Assembly (NCBI GenBank): GCA_016713335.1
Contig: JADJPH010000111.1
Span: 113,108-177,107 of the forward strand
Reading direction: 5' to 3'
From: Candidatus Fredericiella danica
GTDB taxonomy: Bacteria; Chloroflexota; Anaerolineae; Caldilineales; Caldilineaceae
DNA length: 64,000 bases
The notes under the pieces are model-generated. The model made no database searches, had not been told where the DNA came from, and was given only the letters and a program-made list of their open reading frames with translations. This document shows positions 26,287-36,342 of this stretch, one piece after another; positions within the stretch are counted from its first letter, which is position 1; every line of letters begins with the position of its first letter. Made by a program: the position numbers and the translations under genes.

Positions 26287-29200
26287 TTACTGTCCACCCA
26301 GTTGCGTGATCAATTCCTGGATCGCCGGCTTCTGATCCTCAGGCGCAAGCGCGCGCGCCTGCTGCGCGGCAATCAGCGCCTCTTGGATTCGACCCTGGCG
26401 TGCCAATGCCTGGGCCATGCCCAGTGGATACTGGTAATTCTGCGGGTCAAGCGCTATCAGCTTTTGCTCCGTATCAATCAACTTTGCGTCGTCTGCAAGC
26501 GCAGTATACAGATTCGCCAGATTGATGAGCGCATTCAGATCCGTTGGATCAAGCTGAACGATCGTTTCGTATTGCGCAGCCATCTGGGCCGTGTCGCCCT
26601 GAGCCTGGTAGAGTTCAGCCGCAAATTGCAGCAGCGGCTTCAGATCCGCGACATTGCCGCCGGCGGCAGCGATGGCCTGATTCAGATAGTTCATCGCATC
26701 TTCGGGCTTGCCAAGGTCCCGCGAGATGATCGCCAGGTTCCGTAATGCACCGATATTGCCGGGCATCAGCTCCAGCATGCGTTGATTGGTGGCGGCGGCG
26801 CCGGCGAGATCGCCGCTCCGCGCCTGGGCGACACTCATATAGGAGAGCAATTGCGATACAACGCCCGGATTGTTCGACTTTGTAAAGATGTCGATGCCCT
26901 GGTTGAGCAGCGACGCTAGGGTCTGGGTCTGGCCGGTTCGATCAAGCAGATCCGCCGTGAGCAGGTACGTCTGATCAAACAGGTTGTCGATCGACAGGCT
27001 CTTCTGGTAGGAGGTAAGCGCCTCATCATTTCTGCCATCCGCCAGGAAAGCGTTGCCACGTTCATTCCACAGATGGGCGGCATTGGGGCTGAGCATGACC
27101 GCCTTGTCGTACATGGCAATGCTTTTTTCCAGGATTATCTGGCGCTGCGCCGGATCATCGGCAACCAGATCGGCCCAGGTGCGATAGAGCCGCGCTAGAT
27201 TGGCCGTATGATCGGTGTTCAGCGGGTTCACGTTCTGCGCATCGAGTAACACAACTTCAGCGGCGCGGAGCAACTCACCGCGGCTCATCTGCGCAACCTG
27301 ATCCGACGTCAAACGCAACACATCATCGAGTGTCGCGGTTTCAGGCAACGCATAGGTTCCGGTCGTTTGCGCAACCTTCGCTTGCTCAAGCAGTGCCCGC
27401 CCCAAGAAAAGCATGTACTGGTCTTCGGTCTTGCGGGAAGCAAGTGCACGCCGGTAGAGTTCGATGCTGCTGATCCAGTTGTTCGCCTGATCGAACTGCT
27501 GACCCTGCTTGTAGATGATGTCCGCACTGACCAGATTGACGTTGACCGTGATCACGAAGAAAATGGCGACCGCGGCGGCGGCAACCCCCGTGATCGCAGC
27601 CCACAGTGGGCGCCCAACCACGGCCAGGGTGCGATCACGCAGCCACGGCCAGGCAAACACGGTCCCTGCCACCAGCATCCAGACCACGACGACAAACGTA
27701 TAGAAGCCAAAGTGACCGGCGACCCTTTCGAGTTGGAGATTCAAAAACTCAGGATTGGTCATGCCGGCCGTAGCTTCGGGGGGCACCAGCCGGAAGCCCT
27801 GGATCAGCCCGTAAACCAGCCAACTCCCCCAGACAATCAATGCGTGCAACAAGTACCCGCGGACCCACCAACCGGCCGGAGCGGCCTGGCGATGGCTGAG
27901 GGACTCGGCGGCGAGCCCAATGGTCGCCGCAATCAGCCAGGTAAAGAAAAGCACCACTGTGAAGACAAATGGACTGAAGACAAGCGCATTATCTACCGTA
28001 CGCTGCATGACACTACTAAAGAGGATGCCAAGCGCATCCTTTGAACCAGTGCTATTGGTCGTGTAGATATAGACAAAGGTGAGAAAGACCAGGACATCGG
28101 TGAGCACCGTGGCAGGCAGCAGCGGGAAGGTGCTGGTTTGTTTGCGCGGTCTCCGGACCGGGGCCGGCGGGACCTGGCGCGGTTTCCCTTTTTTGCCGCT
28201 TACCGACGGCGCCGGCGCCGTCGGCTCAACTGCGTCGGCGACGTCGACAAAGTCACGCGAAAGCACTTGTGACAACCCCATGCCGGTAACCATCAACGCC
28301 GCGGTAAACACCCAGAAAGTGGTGCGGGTGGCGCCGATCGCGATTCCAAAGTGGATTTCAAGATAGTGCGCGACAATCGCCGTGAGAAATGCCAGGATCA
28401 CCAACTGTCGCGGCAATTCCTTACGGTCGGGACGGATATCGCTGTGCATAAAGGCAGCGACGGTGATGTAGACAACGTACCCAAAAATGATCCCGAACGG
28501 CACCGCAACACCAAAGAGGCGGGTGCGACCGCCGTCATACGCAAAGAGCGCAGCAGTCCAAAGGATAGAAAAAATCACCAAGAGCACGGCAAACAAGATG
28601 TTGTCACGTCGTCCGCGCACCAGGCCAAGCCAACGCAACGACCAGTAGAAAATCGAGATAAAGACTGCAATATACGCAAGAAATCCAAACATGCCGGTAA
28701 TGACAAGGCTGTCCCAGGTCTCGTTGTGAGAGCGGTCAGGACTCGCATTGCGCGCCTCGATGTGAGCGAGATCGGGCGGGTAGAAACCGTTGTACGCAAT
28801 CCACATTGCTTCCGGACCGTAGCCAATCAACGGGCGGACGATATTCACGCCGTCCTTTTCGCCATCTGGAAACGTCAGGGGCGCATGCGGGGCCACCAAC
28901 TCCGTGGCGCCTTCCCAAATCAGCGTGCGGACCAGATTTGTGCCTTCGTTCAGGTCGAGGATGGTGCCTACGCGGCCAACGTAGGGAATGTCACGGAAGA
29001 AACTTAGGGCAGGCAACGTGTTGGCCAGGATGACCAACACAGTGCCCCCAACGCCAAGCGCCACCCAGCCCGCAGTCAGCCCTTTGTAGGCACGTGGCCG
29101 CAGTGCACTCAGTGCAATGAGCACAAAGAGATACAGACCGATACCCCAGCCGATCCAGGGACCGCGACTCCCAGTCCAGACGATGGCGGCGGTAATCACA

Positions 29201-29988
29201 AAGAGCACAAAGAGATAGGCTCCACCCGCCACCGCAGTTTGCCAGTCCTGGCGATCAAACCCTTCCGCCGGCGCACCCGGCTGTGTCGTTGGATAGAAAA
29301 GTTCGCTGCGCGCCAGCCGTACAAAACTGCTAAAGGTGCGTTCAAGGGTTAGGAAGAAGCCCATGATCAAATACGCACCCAGGAAGATCGCGTTGCCGGC
29401 GTTACCTGCAATACGTGCGGTGACGTCGCCGCCCCAGGGCAGTGGGTCGAGGCGATAGTGTTGGAGGATACCGTAGAGTGACGCAGCCAGACTGACGATA
29501 ATCACGACATGCTGAACTCGGCGGATCTGTTCAGGACGCCGCAGCGTCGCAGCCGTCAAACCACCGATGGTGACATAGGCAAGAAAACTGTAGGCGCCCT
29601 GTAACCGCTGATAGGATCCAAACCAACTGACAAAGACCGCCACGGAGAAGACCGTGCTGATCAAGTACGCAGCGATGACCAGCACCACCGGAATAAAGAA
29701 CGGGTTTCGCACCCATCCGCGCCAGTTGGCGCCTTGCACCGCTTGCGCCGACTCCTCCCGCCCAGTGCCATTGTAGGCCGGCAGCCAGGCGTAGCCGCCG
29801 TTGGCGATCTTGATGAGCCAGACGACGATCATGCTGAGCGCAATGGTGCGCACCAGGCTGATCTTATCAGGCTCAAACACGCGACTCGAGAAGACGTTGA
29901 AGAAGAGGGGGGCAACGACAAGCGCAGCCAACCAACCGGCCTCAAGGACTGCATCGCACCAGCGATCTAGCTTGGTTCGGTCCAGCAT
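26287..29988 (-). CDS. O-antigen ligase/polymerase-like membrane protein with C-terminal TPR domain
   Basis: Large membrane protein of 1233 residues, intact. The first 560 residues hold around twelve hydrophobic helices with a Wzy_C/WaaL-like block (VWTGSRGPWIGWGIGLYLF; a large loop with RPLIGYGPEAMWIAYNGFYPPDL; NRSHNETWDSLVITGMFGFLAY, where RSHNE-type residues are typical of the ligase loop). A second set of helices lies at about 600-850. The C terminus (about 870-1233) is a run of TPR motifs (NAAHLWNERGNAFLADGRNDEALTSYQKSL, NIGALRNLAIISRDLGKPEDAMNYL). The plan matches Chloroflexota O-antigen ligase/TPR proteins. It probably joins or polymerises lipid-linked glycan; partner and substrate are unknown. 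Confidence 0.85.
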   Translation of the reverse strand: MLDRTKLDRWCDAVLEAGWLAALVVAPLFFNVFSSRVFEPDKISLVRTIALSMIVVWLIKIANGGYAWLPAYNGTGREESAQAVQGANWRGWVRNPFFIPVVLVIAAYLISTVFSVAVFVSWFGSYQRLQGAYSFLAYVTIGGLTAATLRRPEQIRRVQHVVIIVSLAASLYGILQHYRLDPLPWGGDVTARIAGNAGNAIFLGAYLIMGFFLTLERTFSSFVRLARSELFYPTTQPGAPAEGFDRQDWQTAVAGGAYLFVLFVITAAIVWTGSRGPWIGWGIGLYLFVLIALSALRPRAYKGLTAGWVALGVGGTVLVILANTLPALSFFRDIPYVGRVGTILDLNEGTNLVRTLIWEGATELVAPHAPLTFPDGEKDGVNIVRPLIGYGPEAMWIAYNGFYPPDLAHIEARNASPDRSHNETWDSLVITGMFGFLAYIAVFISIFYWSLRWLGLVRGRRDNILFAVLLVIFSILWTAALFAYDGGRTRLFGVAVPFGIIFGYVVYITVAAFMHSDIRPDRKELPRQLVILAFLTAIVAHYLEIHFGIAIGATRTTFWVFTAALMVTGMGLSQVLSRDFVDVADAVEPTAPAPSVSGKKGKPRQVPPAPVRRPRKQTSTFPLLPATVLTDVLVFLTFVYIYTTNSTGSKDALGILFSSVMQRTVDNALVFSPFVFTVVLFFTWLIAATIGLAAESLSHRQAAPAGWWVRGYLLHALIVWGSWLVYGLIQGFRLVPPEATAGMTNPEFLNLQLERVAGHFGFYTFVVVVWMLVAGTVFAWPWLRDRTLAVVGRPLWAAITGVAAAAVAIFFVITVNVNLVSADIIYKQGQQFDQANNWISSIELYRRALASRKTEDQYMLFLGRALLEQAKVAQTTGTYALPETATLDDVLRLTSDQVAQMSRGELLRAAEVVLLDAQNVNPLNTDHTANLARLYRTWADLVADDPAQRQIILEKSIAMYDKAVMLSPNAAHLWNERGNAFLADGRNDEALTSYQKSLSIDNLFDQTYLLTADLLDRTGQTQTLASLLNQGIDIFTKSNNPGVVSQLLSYMSVAQARSGDLAGAAATNQRMLELMPGNIGALRNLAIISRDLGKPEDAMNYLNQAIAAAGGNVADLKPLLQFAAELYQAQGDTAQMAAQYETIVQLDPTDLNALINLANLYTALADDAKLIDTEQKLIALDPQNYQYPLGMAQALARQGRIQEALIAAQQARALAPEDQKPAIQELITQLGGQ

Positions 29989-30264
29989 ACGTGAAACCTC
30001 TGCATGTGGAGTTGAAGTGGAATCGACTGCACTTTGTCAGGTCCTGAGGGCGTTCAAGCGCAGCGGCTGATGAAACCGGGACACAGAGCAAACATAGTAA
30101 GCATTTCAGTAAACTATAGCATAGATCGAGCAAGGAAGAGAAAGAGAAAGAGAAAAAGAGAAAAGAGACGCTGGGGGGGCGGGAGCCGTGTCTCCTTTGT
30201 CTCTTTGTCTCTTTGTCTCTTTGTCTCTCTTGACAACCCTTCCCTCTCCATCGACAATTCCCTC
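29989..30264. repeat. Divergent spacer with 8-bp tandem repeats
   Basis: Noncoding spacer between divergent genes. A purine run of AGAGAAA-type units (30130-30168) faces a pyrimidine run of about four TCTCTTTG units (30190-30228). The two are partly complementary and could fold together. Upstream sequences for both genes must lie here, but no convincing -35/-10 pair was found. Confidence 0.6.
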
Positions 30265-31003
30265 ATGCTCGCGGCTACCTTCCGATTCCACGGGGCGTTG
30301 AACTACTTCTTGCGCCCGGAGCAACGCAATTGCCCGTTGCCCTGCCAAATGGCAGAGCACGCAGCGGTCAAGCATCCGATTGAGGCCTTCGGCATCCCAC
30401 ATCCGGAGGTTGAGGCGATTCTCGTCGACGGCCGGTCAGTCGATTTCGCCCACCGCATGAGTGATGGCGATTGGGTCGAAGTCTTTCCCTTTGGCGAAAG
30501 CCCATCCGGCGACGGCCCGATGCTGCGTCCGCCGGTGCCGCGGCCGGTGCGGTTTGTCTTAGACACCCACCTGGGGCAACTGGCATCCTATTTGCGCGTG
30601 TTGGGTTTTGACACCTTGTATCGCAACGATTACGCCGACCCGGCGTTGGCGCAGATAGCCGCCGAGGAGCAGCGCGTGCTGTTGACGCGAGATCGGGGAC
30701 TGCTCAAACACCGCATTGTCGTGCACGGCTACTGCGTGCGAAACCGCCCCGCGCCAGCAGATCATCTCAGTGTTACGTCGTTTTCAAATCGCCGGCGAAG
30801 TGGCGCCCTGGCGCCGGTGCCTGCGCTGCAACGGCCTGCTTGAGCCGGTGGACAAAGCCACCATCATCGACCGTCTTCAACCCAAGACGCGCCTCTACTA
30901 CGACACATTCCAGCGCTGCGCCGATTGCGACCGCATCTATTGGCAAGGCTCGCATTTTGAGAATCTGGAAGATTTTGTGGCGGGGATCTTGCGCGAAGCG
31001 TAG
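30265..31003 (+). CDS. Mut7-C RNase-domain protein with N-terminal ubiquitin-like fold, one frameshift
   Basis: About 245 residues. The N-terminal half (ATFRFHGALNYFLRPEQRN ... GIPHPEVEAILVDGRSVDF) is the ubiquitin-like Mut7-C_ub domain. The C-terminal half is Mut7-C, a PIN-like nuclease: RFVLDTHLGQLASYLRVLGFDTLY, VLLTRDRGLLKH, then a zinc ribbon with RCLRCNGLL and QRCADCDRIYWQGSH. The conserved aspartates in LDTHLG and TRDRG are the likely metal ligands. Substrate RNA is unknown. The frame shifts near 30750, after GYCVRN. The start is ATG at 30265; longer upstream readings run through simple repeats and are not believed. The gene stands alone and converges on the NUDIX gene. Confidence 0.85.
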
Positions 31004-31014
31004 GTAGCCACGTT

Positions 31015-31650
31015 TCACCCCATCATCTCCGCGACAAATCGGTGGCTGAGCGCCCGAAAATGTCCCCAACTTCCCCAAATCGACGACCGCAAATAAACTG
31101 CATCGAGCGTGTCCGCAACCGCATACAATTCACGTGGCCGCCGCCACTCCCACCCACCAATCGATTCTTCCGGATCCTGCGGCTGCAATTCAGCGTGGTC
31201 CGGCATCTGCACGAGGAAGTGATACGTAGCGAACGCCGCACGCCCGATGCGCCGATGCAAGAAATCATAGTGCAACACGCCAAGAAAACGCTCCACACGC
31301 ACATCCTGCGGCGTCACCCCGACGGTGAGTCCCGTCTCTTCATAGATCTCACGCCCCAGCGTCTCAAACACCTGTTCGCCCACATGAATACCGCCGGTAG
31401 GTAGCCGATACGCACCCTCGGGATAGTAAGTCTTGATATGCAAGAGGAGTCCACTCTCCGGAGCACCGCGGTGCATCACATAACAGATCTCCCCTCGCCT
31501 GCCATCGCTCGTCAACAGTTGGTGCTCACCCGTCAAAAAAGGGTCATCACCCTCCAACTGAATCAACCGTAACGGCGCTGCCCCCCACTGTTGGTTCAAC
31601 GCTGCCAGTTCGTCGGGTTCAATGGACTTTGAGAAATGTTGATTGAACAC
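31015..31650 (-). CDS. NUDIX hydrolase
   Basis: Nucleoside-diphosphate-linked-moiety hydrolase of 211 residues. The Nudix box is complete: G-GIHVG-E then seven residues and REIYEETGL (about residues 86-108), matching Gx5Ex7REUxEExGU. The product hydrolyses a diphosphate bond in a nucleotide derivative; the exact substrate is not predictable. It starts seven bases after the stop of the upstream receptor gene on the same strand, so it is probably the last gene of the ABC importer operon, perhaps by read-through only. Confidence 0.88.
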   Translation of the reverse strand: MFNQHFSKSIEPDELAALNQQWGAAPLRLIQLEGDDPFLTGEHQLLTSDGRRGEICYVMHRGAPESGLLLHIKTYYPEGAYRLPTGGIHVGEQVFETLGREIYEETGLTVGVTPQDVRVERFLGVLHYDFLHRRIGRAAFATYHFLVQMPDHAELQPQDPEESIGGWEWRRPRELYAVADTLDAVYLRSSIWGSWGHFRALSHRFVAEMMG

Positions 31651-31656
31651 AGATTT

Positions 31657-33498
31657 CTAATCCTTCGGCGCATTCACATCGCGCCATTCCTGGACATTCC
31701 AATAGAAGTCCCAGGGTCCCGGCGCAATGCCACCCCAATGGTTGCTGTATGCCGTATCACTTGTTGCGCCCACAAGAAAGATGTAGGGCAGTTCGTCGTG
31801 CAGGATCTGTTGCACTTCGCGATAGATGGGGGCACGATCCTCTGGCTTGCAGCCGGGAAGGCTGTTGGCCTGCGCCAGCAGATTCTCCACCGTCGTGTTC
31901 TGATAACTCACAAAATTGAAGCCGCTACCCGGCTGATCCGCACGGGTGGACCAGAATAGTTCGTCGTTCGGATCCGAGCCAAGTCCAGCCCAACCAAAGA
32001 CCGCCAAATCATAGGTCTGAGCCAGCAACTGCTTCACCAGGTCAGTGGAGTCAACCTCCTGCACCGTAATATCAAAGCCAACTGAGTTGAGCTGATCCTG
32101 GATCAGCCCGGCCAACGCTGCGCGTTGGTTGTTGCTTGACGTGGTGAGTAGATTCATGTACAGCGACGCCAGGCCTTTCTCGCGCACACCATCGCTGTTG
32201 GAGTCTATCCATCCCGCCTCTTCCAGCAGTTGCCGGGCACGATTGGGATCGTAGGTGTATGGTTGTACCTGCGTATTGTGCGCCCACGGGATCACCGGCA
32301 ATGCGTTGGATGCAATCTGATAGCCATGATTGAGATAGATGCTTTCGACGATGGTGGTGTAGTCAAGTGCATACGCAATGGCCTGCCGCACGGCAGGGTC
32401 GCTGAGCGCCGGATGCGGATCCTGCACGATCAAGGCGCCGGCCTCGTCACGTCCCGCCTGTGGATTCTCAGGATTGGCGAGATTGACGGCAATAAAGTCA
32501 TACCCATCAATATTGGCGCTGTGCACGGTCACGCCTGGGTTGCCCGCCAGGTCATTCGCTTGCGCCGCCGTGACCGGTATGGCGTCTAGACTGCCATCGA
32601 GAAGACCGTTGTAGCGGTCGGCAGGATCTGGCATGATGCGCAGCACCATGCGCTCTATCGCGGGTGCGCCCTGCCAATAGGTCTCATTGCGCTCAAGGGC
32701 GACGCTTTCTCTGGGCGTCCAGCTCTGGAGCAAAAACGGGCCGGCGCTGACTTCAAACGAGTCTGCAATCACCCTATCGATGAAATCTTCATCGCCTGGT
32801 GTAAAGAGGTGACTGGGCAGCCAACGTAGCCGCAGGTCGCTCAACGCATCGCAACGGATGCCATTGAATTGAACACTGACCGTCAAGGGATCCAGCACCT
32901 CGATCCTGGCAATGTCGGCGGTCATTCCCTGATTGGGTGAGTCGACGCGGTCGTCTGCCAGTAAATCGTAGGTAAACTTGAAGTCCGCCGCATCCACCGG
33001 ATCGCCGTCGCTCCACGTCACATTGGGCCGGAGATAGAAGGTGTAGGTCAGCCCATCCTGCGACACCTCCCAACGCTCTGCCATGGCGCCATTGGGCGAG
33101 GGCTGACCAGTCATGGGATCCAGGTTGAACAGGACCGGATACAGGAGATTGATGACAGCGGCCCCAGCACGATTTGTGCTGAGGAGTGGATTTAAGCTGT
33201 CGGGATCCGTGCTCAGGGCGCGCACAAAGACCTTGTCGACCTCACCCCCGCCAAGCAGGGGCGAGCCTACGCCAGCAGATTCAGGCGCTGGCGTAGGCGT
33301 CGGCAGTTGAATCGAGATCGATTCCGGTTGCGGAGTCGGTGTCCCACTGGCGCCACACCCTACCAGCAGGAGCGTGGCGCTCATCAGTGCGACTACGATC
33401 AGTGAATAACGAGATTGGCGCCGTATGAACGTGTCTCGTGTTACCGAATCTCTAATCCGTCTCCAATCTCCGATCGTGTACTCCATAACGCGAAACAC
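31657..33498 (-). CDS. Oligopeptide-type ABC substrate-binding lipoprotein (SBP_bac_5), receptor B2
   Basis: Extracytoplasmic receptor of up to 613 residues. A hydrophobic signal ends in the lipobox LLLVGCG, followed by a low-complexity linker. The SBP_bac_5 body is in normal order: VFVRALSTDPDSLNPLLST, WEVSQDGLTYTFYLRPNVTWSDGDPVDAADFKFTYDLL, AGPFLLQSWTPRESVALERNETYW, then ALSDPAVRQAIAYALDYTTIV and QLLEEAGWIDSNSDGVREK. The start is uncertain: the first 30 codons translate 7-base spacer phrases (GATTGGAGACGGATTAGAG), and no ribosome site is visible, so the true start may be nearer the signal peptide. It resembles receptor B1 next to it and probably arose by duplication. Confidence 0.85.
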   Translation of the reverse strand: MFRVMEYTIGDWRRIRDSVTRDTFIRRQSRYSLIVVALMSATLLLVGCGASGTPTPQPESISIQLPTPTPAPESAGVGSPLLGGGEVDKVFVRALSTDPDSLNPLLSTNRAGAAVINLLYPVLFNLDPMTGQPSPNGAMAERWEVSQDGLTYTFYLRPNVTWSDGDPVDAADFKFTYDLLADDRVDSPNQGMTADIARIEVLDPLTVSVQFNGIRCDALSDLRLRWLPSHLFTPGDEDFIDRVIADSFEVSAGPFLLQSWTPRESVALERNETYWQGAPAIERMVLRIMPDPADRYNGLLDGSLDAIPVTAAQANDLAGNPGVTVHSANIDGYDFIAVNLANPENPQAGRDEAGALIVQDPHPALSDPAVRQAIAYALDYTTIVESIYLNHGYQIASNALPVIPWAHNTQVQPYTYDPNRARQLLEEAGWIDSNSDGVREKGLASLYMNLLTTSSNNQRAALAGLIQDQLNSVGFDITVQEVDSTDLVKQLLAQTYDLAVFGWAGLGSDPNDELFWSTRADQPGSGFNFVSYQNTTVENLLAQANSLPGCKPEDRAPIYREVQQILHDELPYIFLVGATSDTAYSNHWGGIAPGPWDFYWNVQEWRDVNAPKD

Positions 33499-33508
33499 TC
33501 AACATACG

Positions 33509-35248
33509 CTACGGCTGCAAATTCTTATCGTACCAATCCTGCACGTTCCAGTAGAAGCTCCAGGGTCCGGGATCGATGTTGCCCCAGCGGGTCGAGTAAC
33601 CCGTGTTGCCGACGCCACCCGAAATAAAGACATAGGGCACGGTGTCGTGGATGATCTTCTGGATCTCCTTGTAATACGGGGCGCGATCTTCCGGCTTGCA
33701 GCCGGGCACCAGGAAGCCCTGGGTTAGGAGTTCATCGATCTTCGGATCCTGATAGCTGACAAAGTTGAAGCCGCTGCCTGGAGTGTCGAAGTCCGACCGC
33801 CAGAAGACATCGTCGTTTGGATCCGCGCCGACACCCGTCCAGCCGATGATCACCATGTCATAGGTCTGGCCCAGGAGTTGCTCCACCAGCGTGCCAAAGT
33901 CGATCACCTGGAGGTCAATCTCCATGCCAACCTGTTTGAGCTGATCCTGCACCACAACGCCCAGGTCTTCACGCAACTTGTTCCCGGCATTGGTCACGAG
34001 GGTCAACTGCAGGGGCTTGCCATCCTTCTCGCGCACGCCGTCGCCGTTACTGTCCACCCACCCCGCCTCTTCCAGCAGTTTGTTGGACAATTCAAGGTCA
34101 TAGTCGTAGGGCTTCAAACTGTCATCATATGCCCAGGTGACAGCCGGCAACACATTGGCGGCCATCTGATAGCCCTGACCCAGATAGACATTGTCGATGA
34201 TCGACTGGTAGTCGAGCGCATGGGCAATCGCCTTGCGCACCATCAGATCGCCGAGGATCGGATGTGGATCCTGCGGGATCATGTTGCCTGCATCGTCCTT
34301 GCCCGGCTGCGGATTCGCCGGATTGGCCAGGTTGAGACCGATGTAGTCGTAGCCATCATCCTTGAAATTATAGACCTTGATGTTTGGGTCATCCTTGACC
34401 GCGCCCAACTGCGCCGGTTCGAGCCCGTTGACATCCAACTCACCATTCTGAAGTTGCGCCAGGGCAGCGGCGGGATCTGGCACGACCCGGTAGATCATGC
34501 CGTCCATGTGGGGGGCGCCTTCCCAGTAGTCCTCGTTGCGCGTCAAGATGATGTTGTCATCGCGCGTCCAACTTTGGAAGACGAAGGGTCCTGCACTGAC
34601 AGCCGGCTCTTCGTTGAGTGGCGACGTCATAATGTCGCTGAAATCTGCCTTGTAGAGATGGCTGGGCAGCCAGGACATGCCAAGATCGCCGAGCGCATCG
34701 CACTTCACTTCACTCAAGGTGACCTTGAGTGTTAGCGGATCCACCACCTCGATGCTCTTGATGCGTTCGACCATGTTTTTGCGCGGAGTCTCCACCAGGT
34801 CGCTCGCCATTGCATCGTAGGTAAACTTGAAGTCCGCAGCATCGACCGGCTCCCCATCGCTCCACTGGATGCCGTCGCGGAGATGGAAGGTCCAGGTCAG
34901 GCCATCCTCCGAGACTTCCCAGCTTTCCGACATCGAGCCATCCGGCACAAAGGCGCCTGTGATTGGATCCTGGCCAATCAGCCCTGGGAACAGCATGGCT
35001 TCCACGGCAGAACTCGATGTTTCCGATGACAGGATCGGGTTCAGGATCGAGGCATCCTGGCCAAGGTTGCGCGTAAAGGTGCCACCCGGCGTGATCACAT
35101 CGGGCGCAGCTTCGTCGCCGCCTGCCGCAGTCCCGCTCTGTGCGGCGCTGCCTTGCGTCGGTGCAATCGGCGCGGGCTGCACGCAGCCGGCCAATAGCGA
35201 GGCCAATAGGGTAACCAGGGCAAGCACAACCAGACTCTTGTGTTTCAT
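33509..35248 (-). CDS. Oligopeptide-type ABC substrate-binding lipoprotein (SBP_bac_5), receptor B1
   Basis: Receptor of 579 residues. The start is ATG at 35248 with AAGGAG upstream; the signal peptide is KHKSLVVLALVTLLASLLAGCVQ with lipobox. The family order is canonical: ASILNPILSSETSSSAVEAML, WTFHLRDGIQWSDGEPVDAADFKFTYDAM, AGPFVFQSWTRDDNIILTRNEDYWEG, ILGDLMVRKAIAHALDYQSII, LLEEAGWVDSNGDGVREKDGKPL, and YDMVIIGWTGVGADPNDDVFW. It binds a peptide or similar solute outside the membrane and delivers it to the importer encoded immediately upstream. The spacing to the permease is 41 bases. The frame is intact. Confidence 0.92.
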   Translation of the reverse strand: MKHKSLVVLALVTLLASLLAGCVQPAPIAPTQGSAAQSGTAAGGDEAAPDVITPGGTFTRNLGQDASILNPILSSETSSSAVEAMLFPGLIGQDPITGAFVPDGSMSESWEVSEDGLTWTFHLRDGIQWSDGEPVDAADFKFTYDAMASDLVETPRKNMVERIKSIEVVDPLTLKVTLSEVKCDALGDLGMSWLPSHLYKADFSDIMTSPLNEEPAVSAGPFVFQSWTRDDNIILTRNEDYWEGAPHMDGMIYRVVPDPAAALAQLQNGELDVNGLEPAQLGAVKDDPNIKVYNFKDDGYDYIGLNLANPANPQPGKDDAGNMIPQDPHPILGDLMVRKAIAHALDYQSIIDNVYLGQGYQMAANVLPAVTWAYDDSLKPYDYDLELSNKLLEEAGWVDSNGDGVREKDGKPLQLTLVTNAGNKLREDLGVVVQDQLKQVGMEIDLQVIDFGTLVEQLLGQTYDMVIIGWTGVGADPNDDVFWRSDFDTPGSGFNFVSYQDPKIDELLTQGFLVPGCKPEDRAPYYKEIQKIIHDTVPYVFISGGVGNTGYSTRWGNIDPGPWSFYWNVQDWYDKNLQP

Positions 35249-35289
35249 TGGGCGCTCCTTTCTAGAACGCGGTGGTAGGTAAAGTGGGG

Positions 35290-36331
35290 CTACTTGCGGT
35301 TCTTGAGCATTGGATCCAGCGCATCGCGCAGGCCATCGCCCAACAGAAAGAACGATAACGTCGTCAACGTAATGATGAGCCCCGGCCAGAAGAAAATGTG
35401 CAGCGCAGCAAAGCTGCCGGTGACCGGGTCTCGGTAGTAGATATAATCGTTCGCACGGTTGAGAATGTTCCCCCAACTTGGTGTGGGCGGCCGGACACCC
35501 AACCCCAGAAAACTAAGCACCGACTCCACCAGAATCAACCCGGCCATGTCCGCCGCCGTAATCACGACGATGATCGGCAGGGCGTTGGGCAAGATATGCC
35601 CTGCCATAATCCGCCAGTTGGTGGCGCCCACCGCCCGCGCCGCCTGCGCATAGTCCATCGACCGGAGTTTGAAGACGCTGCCGCGCATAAAGCGCGCGGT
35701 GCCAAACCACCCGAGGATGCCCAAGAACAACATCAACACCCACGGTGACGGGCTAAAGAAAGCTGTGATGATGATCAACAGGTAAATGGTGGGGATGCTG
35801 GTCATGGTGTTGATGAACCACATGATTAGGTCGTCCACCCGACCACCAAAGTACCCCGCCACCATCCCGACCAGCACGCCGAGCATCATCGAGATCATCG
35901 CCGCCATGAACGCAATGCCCAGACTGATCCGCGCCCCGTAAAGCAGTCGGGCCAGCAGGTCGCGACCCAGTTGATCCGTGCCAAGCCAATGTGGGACCCC
36001 CTGACTGGCCCAGCAACGTGGGGGCAGTGATCGGATCGACGCCCGCCAACCACTGGATGTATGGCCAGATATACGGGGGCGCAAACTTGTTGGCCAGGTT
36101 GTTCGTAATCGGATCGACCCCGAGGGCGCGCGAAATCACACCAGCAAACACGGCAAGCAAAGCAATAAGCACGATAAACCCGATGGCGAGCAGCGTCAGT
36201 TTGTCCCGGCGCAGGCTGCTTAATGCCATGCTCCAGTACGTCTGCGGCTTGCCTGGGAGGCTGATCTCGTCTCCCCGTCGCGGTTGCAGTGCAACCGGCG
36301 ACTCAACCGATTTGACCGCCATGGTCTCCAT
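35290..36331 (-). CDS. ABC importer permease, DppC/OppC type (system B), one frameshift
   Basis: Inner-membrane permease of about 345 residues. The N-terminal OppC domain is basic (QTYWSMALSSLRRDKLTLLA) with a first helix. The binding-protein-dependent permease domain has HWLGTDQLGRDLLARLLYGARISL and the EAA loop AAGATN-like AARAVGATNWRIMAGHILPNALP. The frame breaks near 36005, between DPITAPTLLGQ and QGVPHWLGTDQLG. The C-terminal FFLLGDGLRDALDPMLKNR is the standard ending. It starts 11 bases after the DppB-type stop. It forms the second half of the translocation pore with that protein. Confidence 0.9.
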
Positions 36332-36342
36332 TCCGCATCACG

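Noticed and set aside
30034..30264. N-terminal extension of the Mut7-C protein
   Set aside because: It translates AGAGAAA and TCTCTTTG repeats as KRKRKRE and LSLCLF; the family domain begins right after ATG at 30265.
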